Positions 46,801 to 60,175 of a stretch of DNA of 64,000 bases are shown one piece after another (the stretch's first letter is position 1; every line of letters starts with the position of its first letter). The notes beneath the pieces are model-generated. The model was not told the DNA's origin and did no database searches. It saw only the letters and a program-made list of their open reading frames with translations. The stretch is taken from NCBI GenBank assembly GCA_021464245.1, contig JADCRB010000037.1, positions 4,613,858-4,677,857 on the forward strand. The letters are read 5' to 3'. This DNA is from Carallia brachiata. Taxonomy: Eukaryota; Streptophyta; Magnoliopsida; Malpighiales; Rhizophoraceae. A program made the position numbers and the translations under genes.

Positions 46801-49800
46801 GGGAGCAAATAATCACACAAAATCTAACACCAGAATGACTAACTGGGTTAACAAGAGAACCAAGGTTACTAGATGAATTTTCAATCAGTTAGATGGCATG
46901 CACAAGAGAAAGCATACCGTTGCTCCCTTGGTAGCTGGTAAATCCAGATACGGTGCAAGTTCTTCAGCTGTGACAACACCACCATTAGAGGCAATGTATT
47001 GTCCAATCTGCAAATCCGTTCCAAAGAAAATTAAATGTAAGTAATACATAACTCGTTAGGACCGCATTACTAGTCACAAGGACAAAAAAGAAAAAGGTAA
47101 AATTGATCTGAAGATACACTGAAACAATAATTTTGAAAAAAAGCTAATACAAACAACCGCAGGTTAAAAACAACAATAACACATCTGTCACTGGAGGAGA
47201 ACAGGTAAGGTACTCATGTAAGGTACATATTATTATGGATATCGTCATTTTGTAGCTATACTAGGATAATAATCTGTCCATCTCCTCCAAAGATGGTCAA
47301 AAATGACAAAATTAGGGCTGGCACAGCACCCAATACTGAATGAAGCCTATCACATTGCTCTAAAGCAGTTCTGTCACAGACCAGATGAGTGAGAAATCAT
47401 TAAGTGATCTGATCGCATCGAAATATAAGACTTGCTGTGAAGTTGACTGAATTCTATGATGGATGACCAAGTTATTCAACAGGATATTAACCAAGTCCAA
47501 GGAAGAAAATGCAAAATCACAAAAGACAAAGCTAGGAAGCAGAAGCGGAAGAAGGGTGGAGGGAAGTGGTAAAAGTATAAAGATACTGAAAACATGTGTA
47601 ACTCTCATGAGGGAGAAATCCAACAGCTAGTGAAGTAAGAAAAAAAAAATGACAATCATTGATCTAATTTTTTTTTAAAAATACAATGGACCACTGAATT
47701 CAGTGCTGAAGTATTACCAACTTCCACCTCTTCTCTTCAATTCCTTCATTCGGATCACCATCCCCAAATACAAATGAGAAGACCTAAAAAGAGATTCATA
47801 AAGTTGATTAACAATAAGTCGAGCTCAATTAGTAAAAACAATAATACATGGATCATTTAGTGGCTTACTGATTCGATAAAGTTCAGATTCTCATCGCGAT
47901 CTGTTCTTTCTTGTCGGCGTCGCCTTCTAGAGTAGAATGGATCCCAGAACCTAAAAATATATAGTGCGGGAATTACTTAATATTTATTCTAATATTGACA
48001 GTTTAAAGCATCAATTTGGGAAATTTCCAGATTACGTCTGTTTGAACCAAAAAAAAAAAAAATGTACCTAGTAACAAAAAATAAAGCACCGCGTCAGAGA
48101 GAAAAAAAGAGGGGGGGGGGGGGTAACAGTTACTTCATCTCAAGAAAAAAGGGAACAGTCATTGGTAGTTTCTTGAAAAGGGAAAAAAGATGGTTAACAC
48201 CACACTACAAAAGAAAGGCAATAAATAATTGGTCCAAAAAAAAGAAAGAGCAAACGGTCTGTTAATACCACTAGAATTGAGTCTTAATAAATGATTAAAT
48301 TCATGACATCCAATCTGTCATAATTTAAATTTGAACTATGAACACAATTTCACCTCAAGATATGCAGGCAACTGAAATAAAAGAAATGGAAGCAGCTGCC
48401 AATGCAATTAAACAGATGGACTTTCAAAGTCCCAATTAAATGGCGAGCAAATTGCCACAAGACAACCAATTCCAAATTCAATCAAATTTACCCGGGACTT
48501 TCAAGTCCAAATTAAATCCCCAAGAACTAACTCATGTACAAACTATGGTGGCTCAATATCTGAAATCAGGGTACATAGGCAGCTTTGGTGTTTCACTTAA
48601 GCGCAACCCAAATTAAAAACCAAACACAATAATTTCCCCAATTAAAATAATCGAATGCAATTAGTATTCACCATTAGAATCAAAGGTCTTTTCTTTGTCA
48701 CAAAGAGAAGTAATTAAGGGTATGTTACCTTGGATATGCCAAACAGTTAAAAGAAATAAAATTGTGCTTAGTGTTACCTCATTTCTTTTATTTACAATTT
48801 TTTTATAAAACAACACCTAAATGATGGATAGAAGATCATCTCTATGTGACAGGATAGAACTCATAAAATTCACACACTATGGTAATTCAGTTAAGCAGAA
48901 ACTCGACAATGTCTAAAGATATCCTTGTAAAGTGAAAATCCATGCAGACCATAAGCACACCTTACCTTCCAACACTCAGACACAGATACCAAAATCAAGG
49001 AGAAAGCTAAGAGTTCCTGGATATTCTGCTTGAACTACTACTTTCTCAAGCACCAAATTGCCTAATTGTCTTTGTCATCACTTTATACAGCCAAGCCAAA
49101 AATGATAAATTTAACACCCGGGAGCAGTGCCCACCAACCCCCCCGCCCCCCCAAAAACAAAAAAGACGAAGAAAATGGGGAAAAGAGAGAAGGGAATTGA
49201 ACGTAAATCATTTATGCAAGCAACCAATAAGTTATGGATAGCAATTAACAAGCATACCAGATAAAAAACCAAATGATACATCCAACCAAGCCATCTTGCC
49301 ATGCTAAACCATGTATATTTAACTAGAAAACTACGTTACTGAGATCTATATTTACTGCTTCTTTCCATCTATAGACAGTCAGCACGACAAAGGTAACAAG
49401 TTTAACTCATCACATACAAGCCATAGTTCAATAAATATTATCATGGGAAACAAAAAGTCAAAATTTATCAGCCTACAGAATGTACTTACAAAAAATCACT
49501 CGGACTAAAGAAAATGGTGAACCCTGAATCATAAGATCTGCCTCCACGTCTTCCACGATTGTCTTCTTCACTGTCAACATGAGCTACGCTCAGTATCCTT
49601 ACTAGTAAAGTAGATAGGGCACAAAAAAAAAGTAACAATTTCAAATATCAGGAGCTAAGGACCAATGCAATGGTTACCTTCTACTGGACATAAGAGCAAT
49701 AATCGTAGTGTAAACAAGAACTATTGAAGCTATTAGAGTTGTCCCAAAGGCTGCTCGAATGAGATAATCGGCTGCAGACTGATAACAAAAACATTCGAAA

Positions 49801-50498
49801 TCACGAAAATGATACACTAAACTAGCATTTTTCTCTACTAGTTCTAAGATTATGAAGTCCAAATGAGAGCGACCATTACCTTTGCCTTACCAATCAGAGG
49901 TTCAACCTTCATCCTAAACGACTTTGCAGCAAGTTTTGAACGGTAATCCTTTGGGAAAACATAAAGCACATCTCCTTCGTCGGAAACCTAAACTTCAAAG
50001 ACCCGAACCAAACAGGTGACTAGAACAAAAGAGCAGAGAAAAAAAAAAAAAAAAGCAAAAACGATGATAATTGATAAGTAGTAGTACCTCCAAGAAGCCA
50101 TCGGTATCAGCAGCGAGAGCCTGGAGGGCCTTCTGAGCTTCATTCAACTTGAGCCCGGCCCTGCTGGCCACATCACCAACAGTAACCCTCCCGCCGCAGG
50201 CATCGACGGCTTCCATGGTCCGGTTCCTCACATCGGCAGGCAACTTATCGGTCTCCACCGCGCCTCCGGGACGAATCGCGGCGGAGCCGGCGGTGGTGGT
50301 GGGAGTGGCATCAACGCTGGCTCTGACTGGTGAAGCCGAAACCCTAGAGAAATAAGAATTCCAGGAGATTCTCGAGTAAGGCAGTGTTTGGGTAGCGAAA
50401 TTAAGGCGGTGGATTGAGAGCTTTGGAGCGAAAACAGAACGGTAACGCAAGAACCGGGCCTTGGAAGATAAAGTTATGCAAGAAGACATACACGCCAT
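43877..50498 (-). CDS. Plastid membrane protein of the At5g03900 family
   Basis: Thirteen minus-strand exons: 50498-50088, 49987-49880, 49778-49678, 49570-49490, 47950-47869, 47783-47718, 47007-46918, 46259-46194, 45966-45824, 45738-45652, 45568-45505, 45001-44858 and 44020-43877. They join in frame to 528 aa, near the family length. Residues 1 to about 65 form a Ser/basic transit peptide. Residues 95-137 (DACGGRVTVGDVASRAGLKL...) look like a winged-helix-type fold, and a similar block recurs in exon 7 (IASNGGVVTAEELAPYLDL). Hydrophobic segments lie in exon 3 (AAFGTTLIASIVLVYTTIIALM), exon 10 (MVVGLGGVNLFGVIVLGAM) and exons 11-12, so it is a multi-span plastid membrane protein. Exon 5 has a very basic RRRRRQER run. 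Its molecular role is unknown to me. The family's 'iron-sulfur cluster biosynthesis' label is not supported by any A-type CxC motif. Confidence 0.9.
48109..48122. repeat. G homopolymer in intron 4 of the At5g03900-like gene
   Basis: A run of 14 G on the plus strand inside the long (1.5 kb) intron between exons 4 and 5. Its length is unlikely to be reliable in any assembly. Confidence 0.8.
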
Positions 50499-52828
50499 TC
50501 TAACGATTTTCTCTGTTTATTTTTATTTTATTTTATTTCTTTTCTCTATATAACAACAACAATAAAAAACAAAAAGAAAGCTAAGGTTTCTTTTTCTTTC
50601 GGTCAGGTGTTTGCCATGGAAGAATGTAGAAAGGGATGAAGGGAGCTCGGCTTGAACTATCCGTTTAAACCATCCGCTTGCGAGTGGCCAGATTTTCTTC
50701 TCATCTTTTGTTTCTTCTGTTCATTTTCCTTTTTGGGGTTTCTTGGAAAGGAAAAAACAAAAGGAAAATTGTTGCCTTTTTAAATTCGTGCTCAAAATAA
50801 AAAATCTTGCTCAGGACTAACACCTTGGTTAGATAATAGGCAGAGCGGAGAAAAATTAGGGAAACAAAAATAAGAGAAATAAAATTAAAAGAGAAGAAAA
50901 ATTTTTATTTTTTTAGTGTTGGAGAAAAAGTAATGTAAAGAATTATAAATTATTAAATTTAAAAATTTTAAAATTTAAAAATTAAAATTTATTAAAATAC
51001 TAATTTTATCTTTTAAAATATAAAAATTAAAAAAAATTTATGACATAAAATATAGTAATTGTATTCTAAAATATATATTAAAACACAAAGTAATGCCATT
51101 CCCCTTTTTCCATTTATAGAAGAAATGGTATCTTCAGGAGATTGTGAAAAAATTTTGAATTTTATTGTTTTTCCGCCTCAAATCTTTCTCCAACTCCACT
51201 TTTTACCTATCCAAGCAAGGCGTAAGAGTCGTACGATACAAGTTTGTCCTTTGTACTTTGTTTTCTCTTTTCATTTAATTTTTTTTTTTTTTACAAAAAT
51301 GGATAAGAAGGGGGTGATGTTTCTACGTATTCACTGAAAAAAATTACATAATTAACTCACTTCATGTAAGTTGGATTAGTATGTGTTGAGTTTGCACGAG
51401 AGCGATCACTCAAGTTTAGTCTAAATTTAGATTGTTCATGATCATAAAAAATGTCGCATACGTTTAGTTTCACCACACCTCTTAAAAAAGCTCAAACTGA
51501 AAACTTCATAGTTGATACGTTCAGTATTTACTACTAGATCATGACGTGTAGAGGTAAATCCTCTTTCTTTTTTTATTTAGAAGAAGAAAAGAAAAAAAAA
51601 CAAATTTAAAGCAAAATTTCGCGTCGTATTTTTGCTCAAATTATGAAATTTGTAGTGCAAATTAATGAAATGCTGGCTAATGTTCTTTGCTCGAAATTTG
51701 CAATATCAAATTCCAATGGTTAAAAAATTAGGGAAATGCAAATGCTATTTGCGATTTGCCTATTTCTGATGGCAAAACATGTGGGTCGAAAAAAAAAAAG
51801 GCAGCATTCATGGTGATCGTACCGAGCAATTAGGTTCCCGGGCAATTTTGGTGTCTCTTACAGGACATAAGAAGCATGATGACTACTTGACGTCATAAGG
51901 GACGGTCTGCGAATGATGTGTTGTTGACGCCCCTGTAATTCGATCGAGACATCCTAGGTCATCCTTGAGACATTGCGGTCAGATTACTCCTGGCCACCTT
52001 CTTTTGCTCATTCACAAAGCAAATTTACACCTTTCAACCAAGCTGTGATTGATACTCTATTTTTGGCACATATAGCACCATTTTTAATTCCTAGCAACAA
52101 TTATACAGTACTGTACAGCTTGTCATTCGGAAGCTCTCAACATTAGCCAATGATAGCAGTCTCTCTTATGTACCTAGAAACGCTAATAGAATTATTATTA
52201 GATTGCTAGCATGGTTGTTAAAATTATAATTTAAATTGTAAGATTATACGATTTTATATTAGCAAAATGATTTGAATTGTTTTTATAGTCATTTGACATA
52301 AGATCTGTTTAAAATCGCGAGTTAAATAGATGAGTGTTTTTTTAATTTTAGCGAAAATACTTTAAATTGCAAAAAAGACAGAATGGATCTCAAAGCCATC
52401 CATTAGCATCGGACGCTTCTTCTTTTTTCTTTTTCTTCCTTTTTTTTTGTTCTAACTTCCAAAGCTAAATCATATTTTCGCAAATGATCCAGCAAGTGTG
52501 TGTATATATATAAAATTTAAATAAGTACTACTTTAAAACGTAAAATGTAAATATATACTGAACGGGCTCATGTTCTTTACAGATACTTGCATCACGTTCT
52601 CCAGTTTCCACAAAGCGGCTTTTTTCAGGCCCATACACAGGACGGGCTATAGAGTACACCCAGATCCTCTCAATCGATAGTCTCGTTCAAATCCATACGT
52701 GCCATGTCTTTCCGTGCTTCGTGATTGAAAATCCTTCCCCGTATGTTAGTCTGATGCCCTAGGGTTCGTGCGGGAAATTAAAATCGCTTCACCATAAATC
52801 CTATAAGTCATTCTTGCTACACATATAT

Positions 52829-52848
52829 GTGTGTGTGTGTGTGTGTGT
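52829..52848. repeat. (TG)n microsatellite
   Basis: Ten TG units preceded by ACATATA. It lies in intergenic DNA. Confidence 0.9.
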
Positions 52849-53300
52849 TTAGAAAAAACTTGAGATGAAGTTACAAAGATGAGGCATACTCCACAAGTTC
52901 GACCCGCCAGATTTATGGTCTTGAAGGCATCGCTATTCACAAGTTGGCTATGTTTGAGGACAAGGGATAAGAATCTGAACGCATGGAAAACAAGGTGCAT
53001 TTTATGAAGGGAGCAAAGGAAATACATACAGAGTTTTAATTTGCGCATTGGCTCATTTTGACATGAACCTTGGACACTAATAAGTTGCAGCAACGCTTTA
53101 CATCTAGTGGCCCTTATTACCAAAAGTGAAGACATGTGATTTCTTCCTGGCAGACCATGCATACAATTGACATTCAAGTCTTTAATTGAGCCATGTAGCT
53201 CCAACTCATGTCCTTTGAGTTTGACTTCTCGATCGCTATCAAAATCATTGAGGGCTATAACTAGAAGGCATGATCCGCATGGATGATACGATTATATATC

Positions 53301-53436
53301 ATCAAAGGTATAAAGAAATTCGAACTTTGGGTGCGAAAGACCATCCTGTTATGATAAGCACATGTACCATCAAAGTTATAGAGAAATTCGAACTTTGGGT
53401 CCGAAAGACCACCCTCTTATGATAAGCACATAAACT
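53301..53436. repeat. 68-bp tandem duplication
   Basis: Copies at 53301-53368 and 53369-53436 share ATTCGAACTTTGGGT, CGAAAGACCA and TATGATAAGCACAT with only a few differences. No gene spans it. Confidence 0.85.
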
Positions 53437-54172
53437 TCCTAAGGGTTTTTCCCTTTTTTTTTTGCGAAAAAACCTAAATTTTTCCAACAAAAATTTATAT
53501 TTTTTAGTCAAATTATATATCTACTGCTCTTATTAAAAGAAAAAAACTCGTAAGAAACAAAAAAATTGAAACTAATTGGAAAAAAAAAATTTAAAAAATA
53601 AAACCCAATTAGAAAAATCTCAAAACGTTTACAACTTATAAAGAGCTCATCCTAAATAAATATAGACATAAAAATCAATTTTATCTGAAATTGACAGTGA
53701 TTTGTTAATTTTTATTATAACGTATAAGACTAAAAATGTATTTATCTCATTATAAAAGACATTAAGAGAATGGGTATAAGAAGAATTGCGTATGTTAATT
53801 AAATATCAACATATTTTAAAAATTTTTTAAAAAATTTTTTAAAAATAAAAAAATCACGTCATCAAATTAAGATGATGTGATAGTTAATTGAACATAATTT
53901 TATTGACGCAGCGTTTCGTTAGTTGTCACGCCAAGGTAATTAATAAAAAAATTAATAGTTAAGTATAATTGTGTAACAAAAAAAAAATATATTAATTTTC
54001 ACAAAAAAATATTATGAATAAAAGCCTATAAATTATTATAAATTTTAGATAAAATTAACTTTATGTCGTGGTGCAGCTTGAGAGAACAGGCAAGGGTTTT
54101 TAAGTCAATTGACATTTAACCCATAAATCTTCCCTTTAATTGACGTTCTGATCAACCGTCCATTCTGCAACT

Positions 54173-55860
54173 ATGGAAGCTTGCGGCAGCCTTAGCGCCG
54201 GTCCTTGCTCTAACCCCACTTCGCTTCCTAGCAAGTTCAAGTCTTTTTCATTCAATGGCTCTTCAAAGCACAAAAATTTCGAAACTTTGTTGCTTTCACA
54301 TGTCTCCAGTATGCCTACGTTGTTTCATTCCCTTCTCATTTATTGCAATTTTTTTTTCTTTTGTCTCCTTTTTCTTCACTTTGATAATTGTGGGTGTTTT
54401 GTCTGCAGAATCTTCCCGCTTGTCTGTAAAATGTACCGTTCGGTTTCGTCCATGTATCGATATACACAAGGTTCTTGAACTGATTCTCTCTTTTTTTTTT
54501 TTTTTAAAAAAGAAGAAAATAACACTCTCCGCCGTTTCTGCTGGTTATCTTGAGATTCTTGACGCTATTTTTGTCTTTGCTTTTTTGTATTGTTGAATTT
54601 GACGTGCCCGTAAAAATGTGTTATTGATAGAAAGGTTGGTTGTCTGGAAAAATTATTTATTTGATTATTGCATACCTTCAAAGATATTTGTTATTGAGTT
54701 TTTTTTTTTTTTTTTTGTTGGGGGGGTTAATATAAATCCATGGATGAGATCAAGGAATAGAGGAAATTATTTGACTAATTTCATGGATTAGAGCTTCAAA
54801 GTTGGGTGTTGGGTTCATGTTGTTTATCAGGGTAGAGTGAAACAAATTGTTGGGTCTACCCTGCGGGATTCAAAGGAGGATGAGTCAATTCTTGTGACAA
54901 ATTTTGAATCAGACAAGTCAGCTGCAGACTTTGCAAATTTGTACAAAGAAGATGGACTTACGGGTGGTCATGTAATCATGCTTGGAGCTGATCCTTTAAG
55001 TCAAGCTGCAGCCATTGAAGCATTGCGTGCCTATCCTGGTAGGTCTATTGTTGCTTCTAAATATAACTTTCTGACAAAAACATTGTGTCGTATCAAATTT
55101 AGAAAACCTTGTTTGATACTCCAACTTTGTTGCTGTGTTTTTCACTCAGTTGAATTTCCAGCTAGTAGAAGTTAATCATAATGATCTGTTACAAAGGACG
55201 CTACTTCTTTTTTGATTTCTTTGTTTTCAAACTCTTAAAGAAAGCCATATCTTGGGCATCATTCTGCCTTCTTCAGATGGTAACTACATTTGACATAAAG
55301 TGGTCATCTGATTCCCCTGAACTATATGCCCAAACTCGGTGGAAATTTGTAAACAGTATACAAAATTTTCATCCACAACTGTCCTTCAATGGAAAAAATG
55401 CAAATTCTTATCTTGTGAACATTTTTGTTTCTTCTGTCATATTCTGTCATACTGTGGCTTCTCCCTGTGCCATTGTGCAAGTGCAGTCTCAGTGCTATTT
55501 ATGATATTCCTAATTTTTGAGAAAATCAGAATCAATCACGTGCGAACATGAAGTAAAGCAACATTACCCGTCTTCACAAGTACCCATCTTCGATGTTATT
55601 GTTCATTTTGGGTTTCCAATTGACCCAAGTACCTTAGGAGCACGCTCTTTCGCTTTACATCAATTTTTGATAGTATGTTTGATACTTACAGCTTTTTCAT
55701 CTGCTGAACTTACTGCGAGATTGGAAAAATTATAGGCGGCTTGCAAGTTGGAGGTGGTATCAACAGAGATAATTCTTTAAACTACATCAAAGATGGGGCC
55801 AGCCATGTGATTGTCACTTCCGTATGTTATGAGCCTCTATGTTTTATTTTGAAATACACA

Positions 55861-55899
<39 letters not shown>

Positions 55900-57956
55900 C
55901 ATCTTTCTTCTCTCAGAAGTTAATGTGCGATTTAAATTGAAATATCACTGCCATTTCCTTTTTTTGTTTGCCTGCTGTCATTCTCAGTGGCATGTTTTCT
56001 TGCAAATGCAACTATTCTACATGCACTTGCAGTGCTATGTGTTTGTCTAAAAGTTTAACTTGAGAGTGAGCTTCTTGTTTAGTGGCTAATATTGGAATTT
56101 AGTGTATACAAGGCAATAAGCTTAAGGGAATGTATAGATACGATACTGTTCTTTTATCTAGAAAACCTGCAGCTAAAATTAGTTAAAGTTCAATACCTGG
56201 CCTCAGCTTTTGTAGGTGTGTCTATGTTTTTGTATTTATTGGATTTTCTTTTAATGTTCTCTTGTATTGGATGCAGTATATCTTTAGCAACGGTCAAATG
56301 GATCTAGACAGGCTAAAAGATCTTGTCCATGTTGTTGGGAAGCAGAGACTTGTGTTGGACCTTAGCTGCAGAAAGAAGGTATGACATACGTTATTAATTG
56401 GCTTTCTTTTCTTGGTTGAGTTGAGCGGTTATCTGTAGTGACATTCAATTATAACCGAAGATTATGTGTGAACTTCAAGGTTTTCTGTGAAATGAAGTTT
56501 CAACACATTTTAATTTGATCCTTCATATTTTTTTTTTTTAAGTGTTGGGGGACAAACATGCATTTTATTGAGATAGGGTGCTTTTGTTCCTTTCTACAAA
56601 TGTTACAAATACTTTCTTTTGAACTACTTCCTTATGTAGCCTTGTGCATGTAATCCGATATGCAGAAAGATAGATATGCAATTGTCACTGATAGATGGCA
56701 GAAGTTCACTGATGTATATCTTGATGAGCATCTGCTGGATTTCCTTTCCAACTATGCTGATGAATTTTTGGTTCATGGTGTTGATGTTGAAGGGAAAAAG
56801 TAAGTTAAATGTCATAAGCTAGTTTTTGTATTGATATAGGTTGCCATGAATCTTTCATCATCTGAATTCTTCCAGAACTCTAGTGCTTTACTAAAGAATG
56901 AGACTGGTTACTTCAGAGAAATATATATTTCAAATTCAACCTAATTTTTTCCTCCGCACAAACGAATTTGAGTACATGCATTTTTCTGCTTGCTATACTA
57001 CTTTTTCCATTCCATAATATGATCATAACAAAAATGAAACAATGCCAATGAATAACCGGCCAACAAGACTGATTTAAGCGTCTCATATCTATAAATATGA
57101 GTTTGGGATGAGAATACTTTTACTTTATGATTTTGTTGTAATTGCCATGCTTTAATATAAACCTATTTGGGAATATTTTTCTGCCTCTTCTATGTTGACT
57201 GGATGACTGCTGGTTCTGTTCTGCTTTTTATTTCTCTGAAATGGTAAGTTTTTGGTTGAAAAAGATGTAATTCCCTTTTTTTTCTTGTGACCACAGGTTG
57301 GGGATTGATGAAGAGCTTGTAGCACTACTTGGCAGGCACTCACCGGTCAGTAGTATTACTTTTGCATATGGGTCTATATTTGCCTTTACTTTAAAAGCTG
57401 TACATCAACATCCTCAGCAACCAAATGATCAACTGATATTGCCCTTTTAGTCAAAACCACAAATGAAACTTTCCTTAGGTTAGCATTAATGATGACTGCC
57501 TTTATGAAAATGTCGGGATGGGGCATTCCCAAGTCACAGTTATCATCACTTGCATTTCTTATTTAAATGTTTCTTGGAAAGGTAGGGATGAATTATGCAC
57601 ACGGTTGTGAGTCATTGCTTCTAATCAAAGTACTTAGACAGTGATCAACATCTTTTGGTTAGCAATCTGTACTTACGTGTTCAGTCCCATAACATCATAT
57701 TCCAGCCATTTTTACATTGTGGTGCGCTGCATTTACCTTTTCTAATTTACTTGCTGATACATTGAAGTGTTAATTCCAGATTCCTGTGACTTATGCCGGT
57801 GGTGTTTCGGTAATGAATGATTTGGAGAGGATAAAGGTGGCAGGAAAGGGACGGGTGGATGTTACCGTGGGCAGCGCTCTTGATGTGTTTGGGGGTAACT
57901 TGCCATACACAGATGTTGTGGCTTGGCATCTGCAGCAGGAGGCGATGACAGTTTAG
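54173..57956 (+). CDS. HISN3: HISN3, BBMII (ProFAR) isomerase of histidine biosynthesis, plastid
   Basis: Exons 54173-54308, 54409-54470, 54831-55038, 55736-55821, 56277-56378, 56666-56799, 57297-57345 and 57780-57956 join to 317 aa. The enzyme (HisA/HIS6 family, EC 5.3.1.16) carries out the fourth step of histidine synthesis, an Amadori rearrangement of ProFAR. Residues 1 to about 50 are a Ser/Lys-rich plastid transit peptide. The (beta/alpha)8 barrel begins [11 protein letters not shown], with Asp63 as the probable catalytic base. Both phosphate-binding halves are present: [12 protein letters not shown] and [16 protein letters not shown]. Near the end come [22 protein letters not shown] and a TAG stop. 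All junctions keep frame with GT-AG borders, and no residue loss is visible. The Arabidopsis gene (APG10) lies near FTSZ2-1 and ABI5, matching this neighbourhood. Confidence 0.96.
55862..55896. repeat. (CA)n microsatellite in HISN3 intron 4
   Basis: About seventeen AC units starting 40 bp after the splice donor at 55822. It is likely to be length-variable between accessions. Confidence 0.92.
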
Positions 57957-60175
57957 TGTCTTCTAATTGTTCTGTTTTGTATGTTTTATAATCTTTTTTT
58001 CACCGGATATTTGCAATTTTGGCCACATAATTGCATGAATATCTGCGGACAAGCTTTTAGAAAATATTTGGGGCTGTATCAAGAACTATTTATTCTTTTC
58101 CCATTTCTCCCCTTGCCAAAGATAATTCTTTTTTTTTCTCTGAATTGATTTAGTGATGGTGCAATTGACAAGATTGTTTTTTCGATGATCCAATTAATAA
58201 GATTTTGTGCGGCCACATCAGATCAAAAGTACAATTAATGTTGGTTGGATTGTGGTATAACGAGGTTGTGCCATCTTGAAAGCAAGGAAGAATGAATAAC
58301 TGCAGATAGTTGAGGCAGATTGTACATTTCACTTTGCCTTTGTAAAGTAAAAAATATCCATGGATTGACGTAAATTTACTGGTGTAAATGTTTTACCTTC
58401 GTTTCACACCGCTTTTGAGCTAGTGTAACATAAGATTATTCAGCATAATTGTTTTCGTAGTTTCTTTCATATTTGGACAGCGCTTCAAAAGTCTGCCATG
58501 GCAGGAAATTTTATTGGTCTTTGAGTGTGGATTGCCCTGGTTGTTATGCTTTTCATGTTCACAATTGCTTATGGTACTCATGAGATGCAGATGGGTTCTG
58601 GTTATTTCGATTCCAGGGTACTTTAGTGCACAAAATTGAGAACATTTGAAACTGCACATTATGCTGATGCCATTTCAAACTACTCTGAATAACCCGCTTT
58701 TGACTACATTAGAATAGAGAGTTTATAGCTACTCGGTTTGGTGGCCTTAGTTATAGTAGGTCGGTCAACCACTTATAGCCGTATGGTGGAAGTATCGCAG
58801 ATTTTGGGGTTTCAACTCATGATAAGGCGCAACAATAACAGCAGATTTAAAGGCATTATGCGTTACCAATGAACTGTTGTAAGTCATGAACCTGTCATTT
58901 ATGCAAAGTCCTGTTATCATTCTTGTAACTAAAAAATAACCTTGGAGGAATACTTATCAGCCAGAGTCCGCAGGTTTTTAAGGCAGGAATTGATCCTGTT
59001 AAAGTTCCTGTTATTGTTGCTATTTGAATAAAACCACGTCAAAGTTTTAAATTTCTCCCTGCTAGTCATGATTCAGTTGTGACGGCTTTCTCTGATAAAT
59101 AAGTGCGATGGCTACTAAAGACGAAGTGCCCCAAGGCTTACTTTTTAATCATTTGCTCGTGCATTTTCATTGATCAAATTGCTTTCTCCAATCAGTAAAT
59201 GTAGCTGGTGGTAGTTTATTAAAAGATCAATGGCACGACACCACTGCCATTATGGTAGGAGCACTACCAGCACTACCACAGACATAGTAATTACTTATGG
59301 TAGAAATTCATTATTTATGCCTGTATACATTACTTTCTGATTAAGTGCTAGAAAATTGATGGCATTATTGTTATCATGGCAGCAGCATTTGAAAGCACTA
59401 TCTTAAACATCAAAACATGTCATTCGAGACAATTCTACTTAATTGCTGTTCAGCAAATGAGAGGACTCTCTTATGGTTGAAACATGGAATGCAGGAGATA
59501 CTTATTTTTTCTCTCTCTCTCTCTTTTTTAAAAAAAGTTTTTGTCTTCTTTTTCCTTTTTGTAAGTTTCCTCTTTCAAATATATTTCAGGACTTGGCAAG
59601 TGAGACCCACGTAAAAAATATCCTTGCTTCTAATTTTAACCGTAATTTTCTCGTCGTATGGCGTTGCCTGAATGTGATATCAGTCATAACATGGCAATTA
59701 GCAACCATGTTTGTGATATTCTAGTTGTGGTCTAAGAAGCTCACTTGGCAAAGATGTTTCCTTCTGATTTAAGCATGCTGACTTACGAGCTTTCTTCCAA
59801 ATCTTCAGCTTGATGTAATGAATCTATAAATTTTGTGAAATATCTTATATTATGGATCCTCTAGTAAAAACTGCAGGCTCCACTTGTGGGAGCTGACTAG
59901 TTGGGAAAGAGTGCAAGTTTTAGGATTTTTTTTCCGACTCGAAAATTGCTCTTAGTTTGGCCCCGCCATTAGACCCATTAGGGTGCTGGTATGAACTTTA
60001 TGAACATACGTGGAAACATGTGAGTTCCAGATTCATTTCTTGTGACAAGAAAGCAAAAGAGACTACATATGTTGGGCACCTGATTACCATATCTTACAGG
60101 GATAACACTATCTATTGAGTATGTTCAACCTTAAAAAAGCCACTCAAAGCTGTAGTTTTACTTAGATATTGTTTT
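57957..60175. other. Convergent intergenic region between HISN3 and the DUF4228 gene
   Basis: After the HISN3 3' UTR there is moderately AT-rich DNA with scattered short frames and a CT-rich tract near 59508-59525. No gene was recognised. Confidence 0.5.

Larger units (their letters stand above)
50499..54172. other. Divergent intergenic region between At5g03900-like gene and HISN3
   Basis: Promoters of both genes lie here. A palindromic TGACGTCA (bZIP C-box) is at 51888-51895. The sequence includes a (TG)n repeat at 52829-52848 and a 68-bp tandem duplication at 53301-53436. A 152-codon minus frame (52746-53204) overlaps the microsatellite and has no recognisable domain, so I do not call it a gene. 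Confidence 0.5.

Noticed and set aside
52746..53204. 152-codon minus-strand frame
   Set aside because: Crosses the (TG)n microsatellite (giving a His-Thr run), has no known domain and no nearby splice or promoter evidence.
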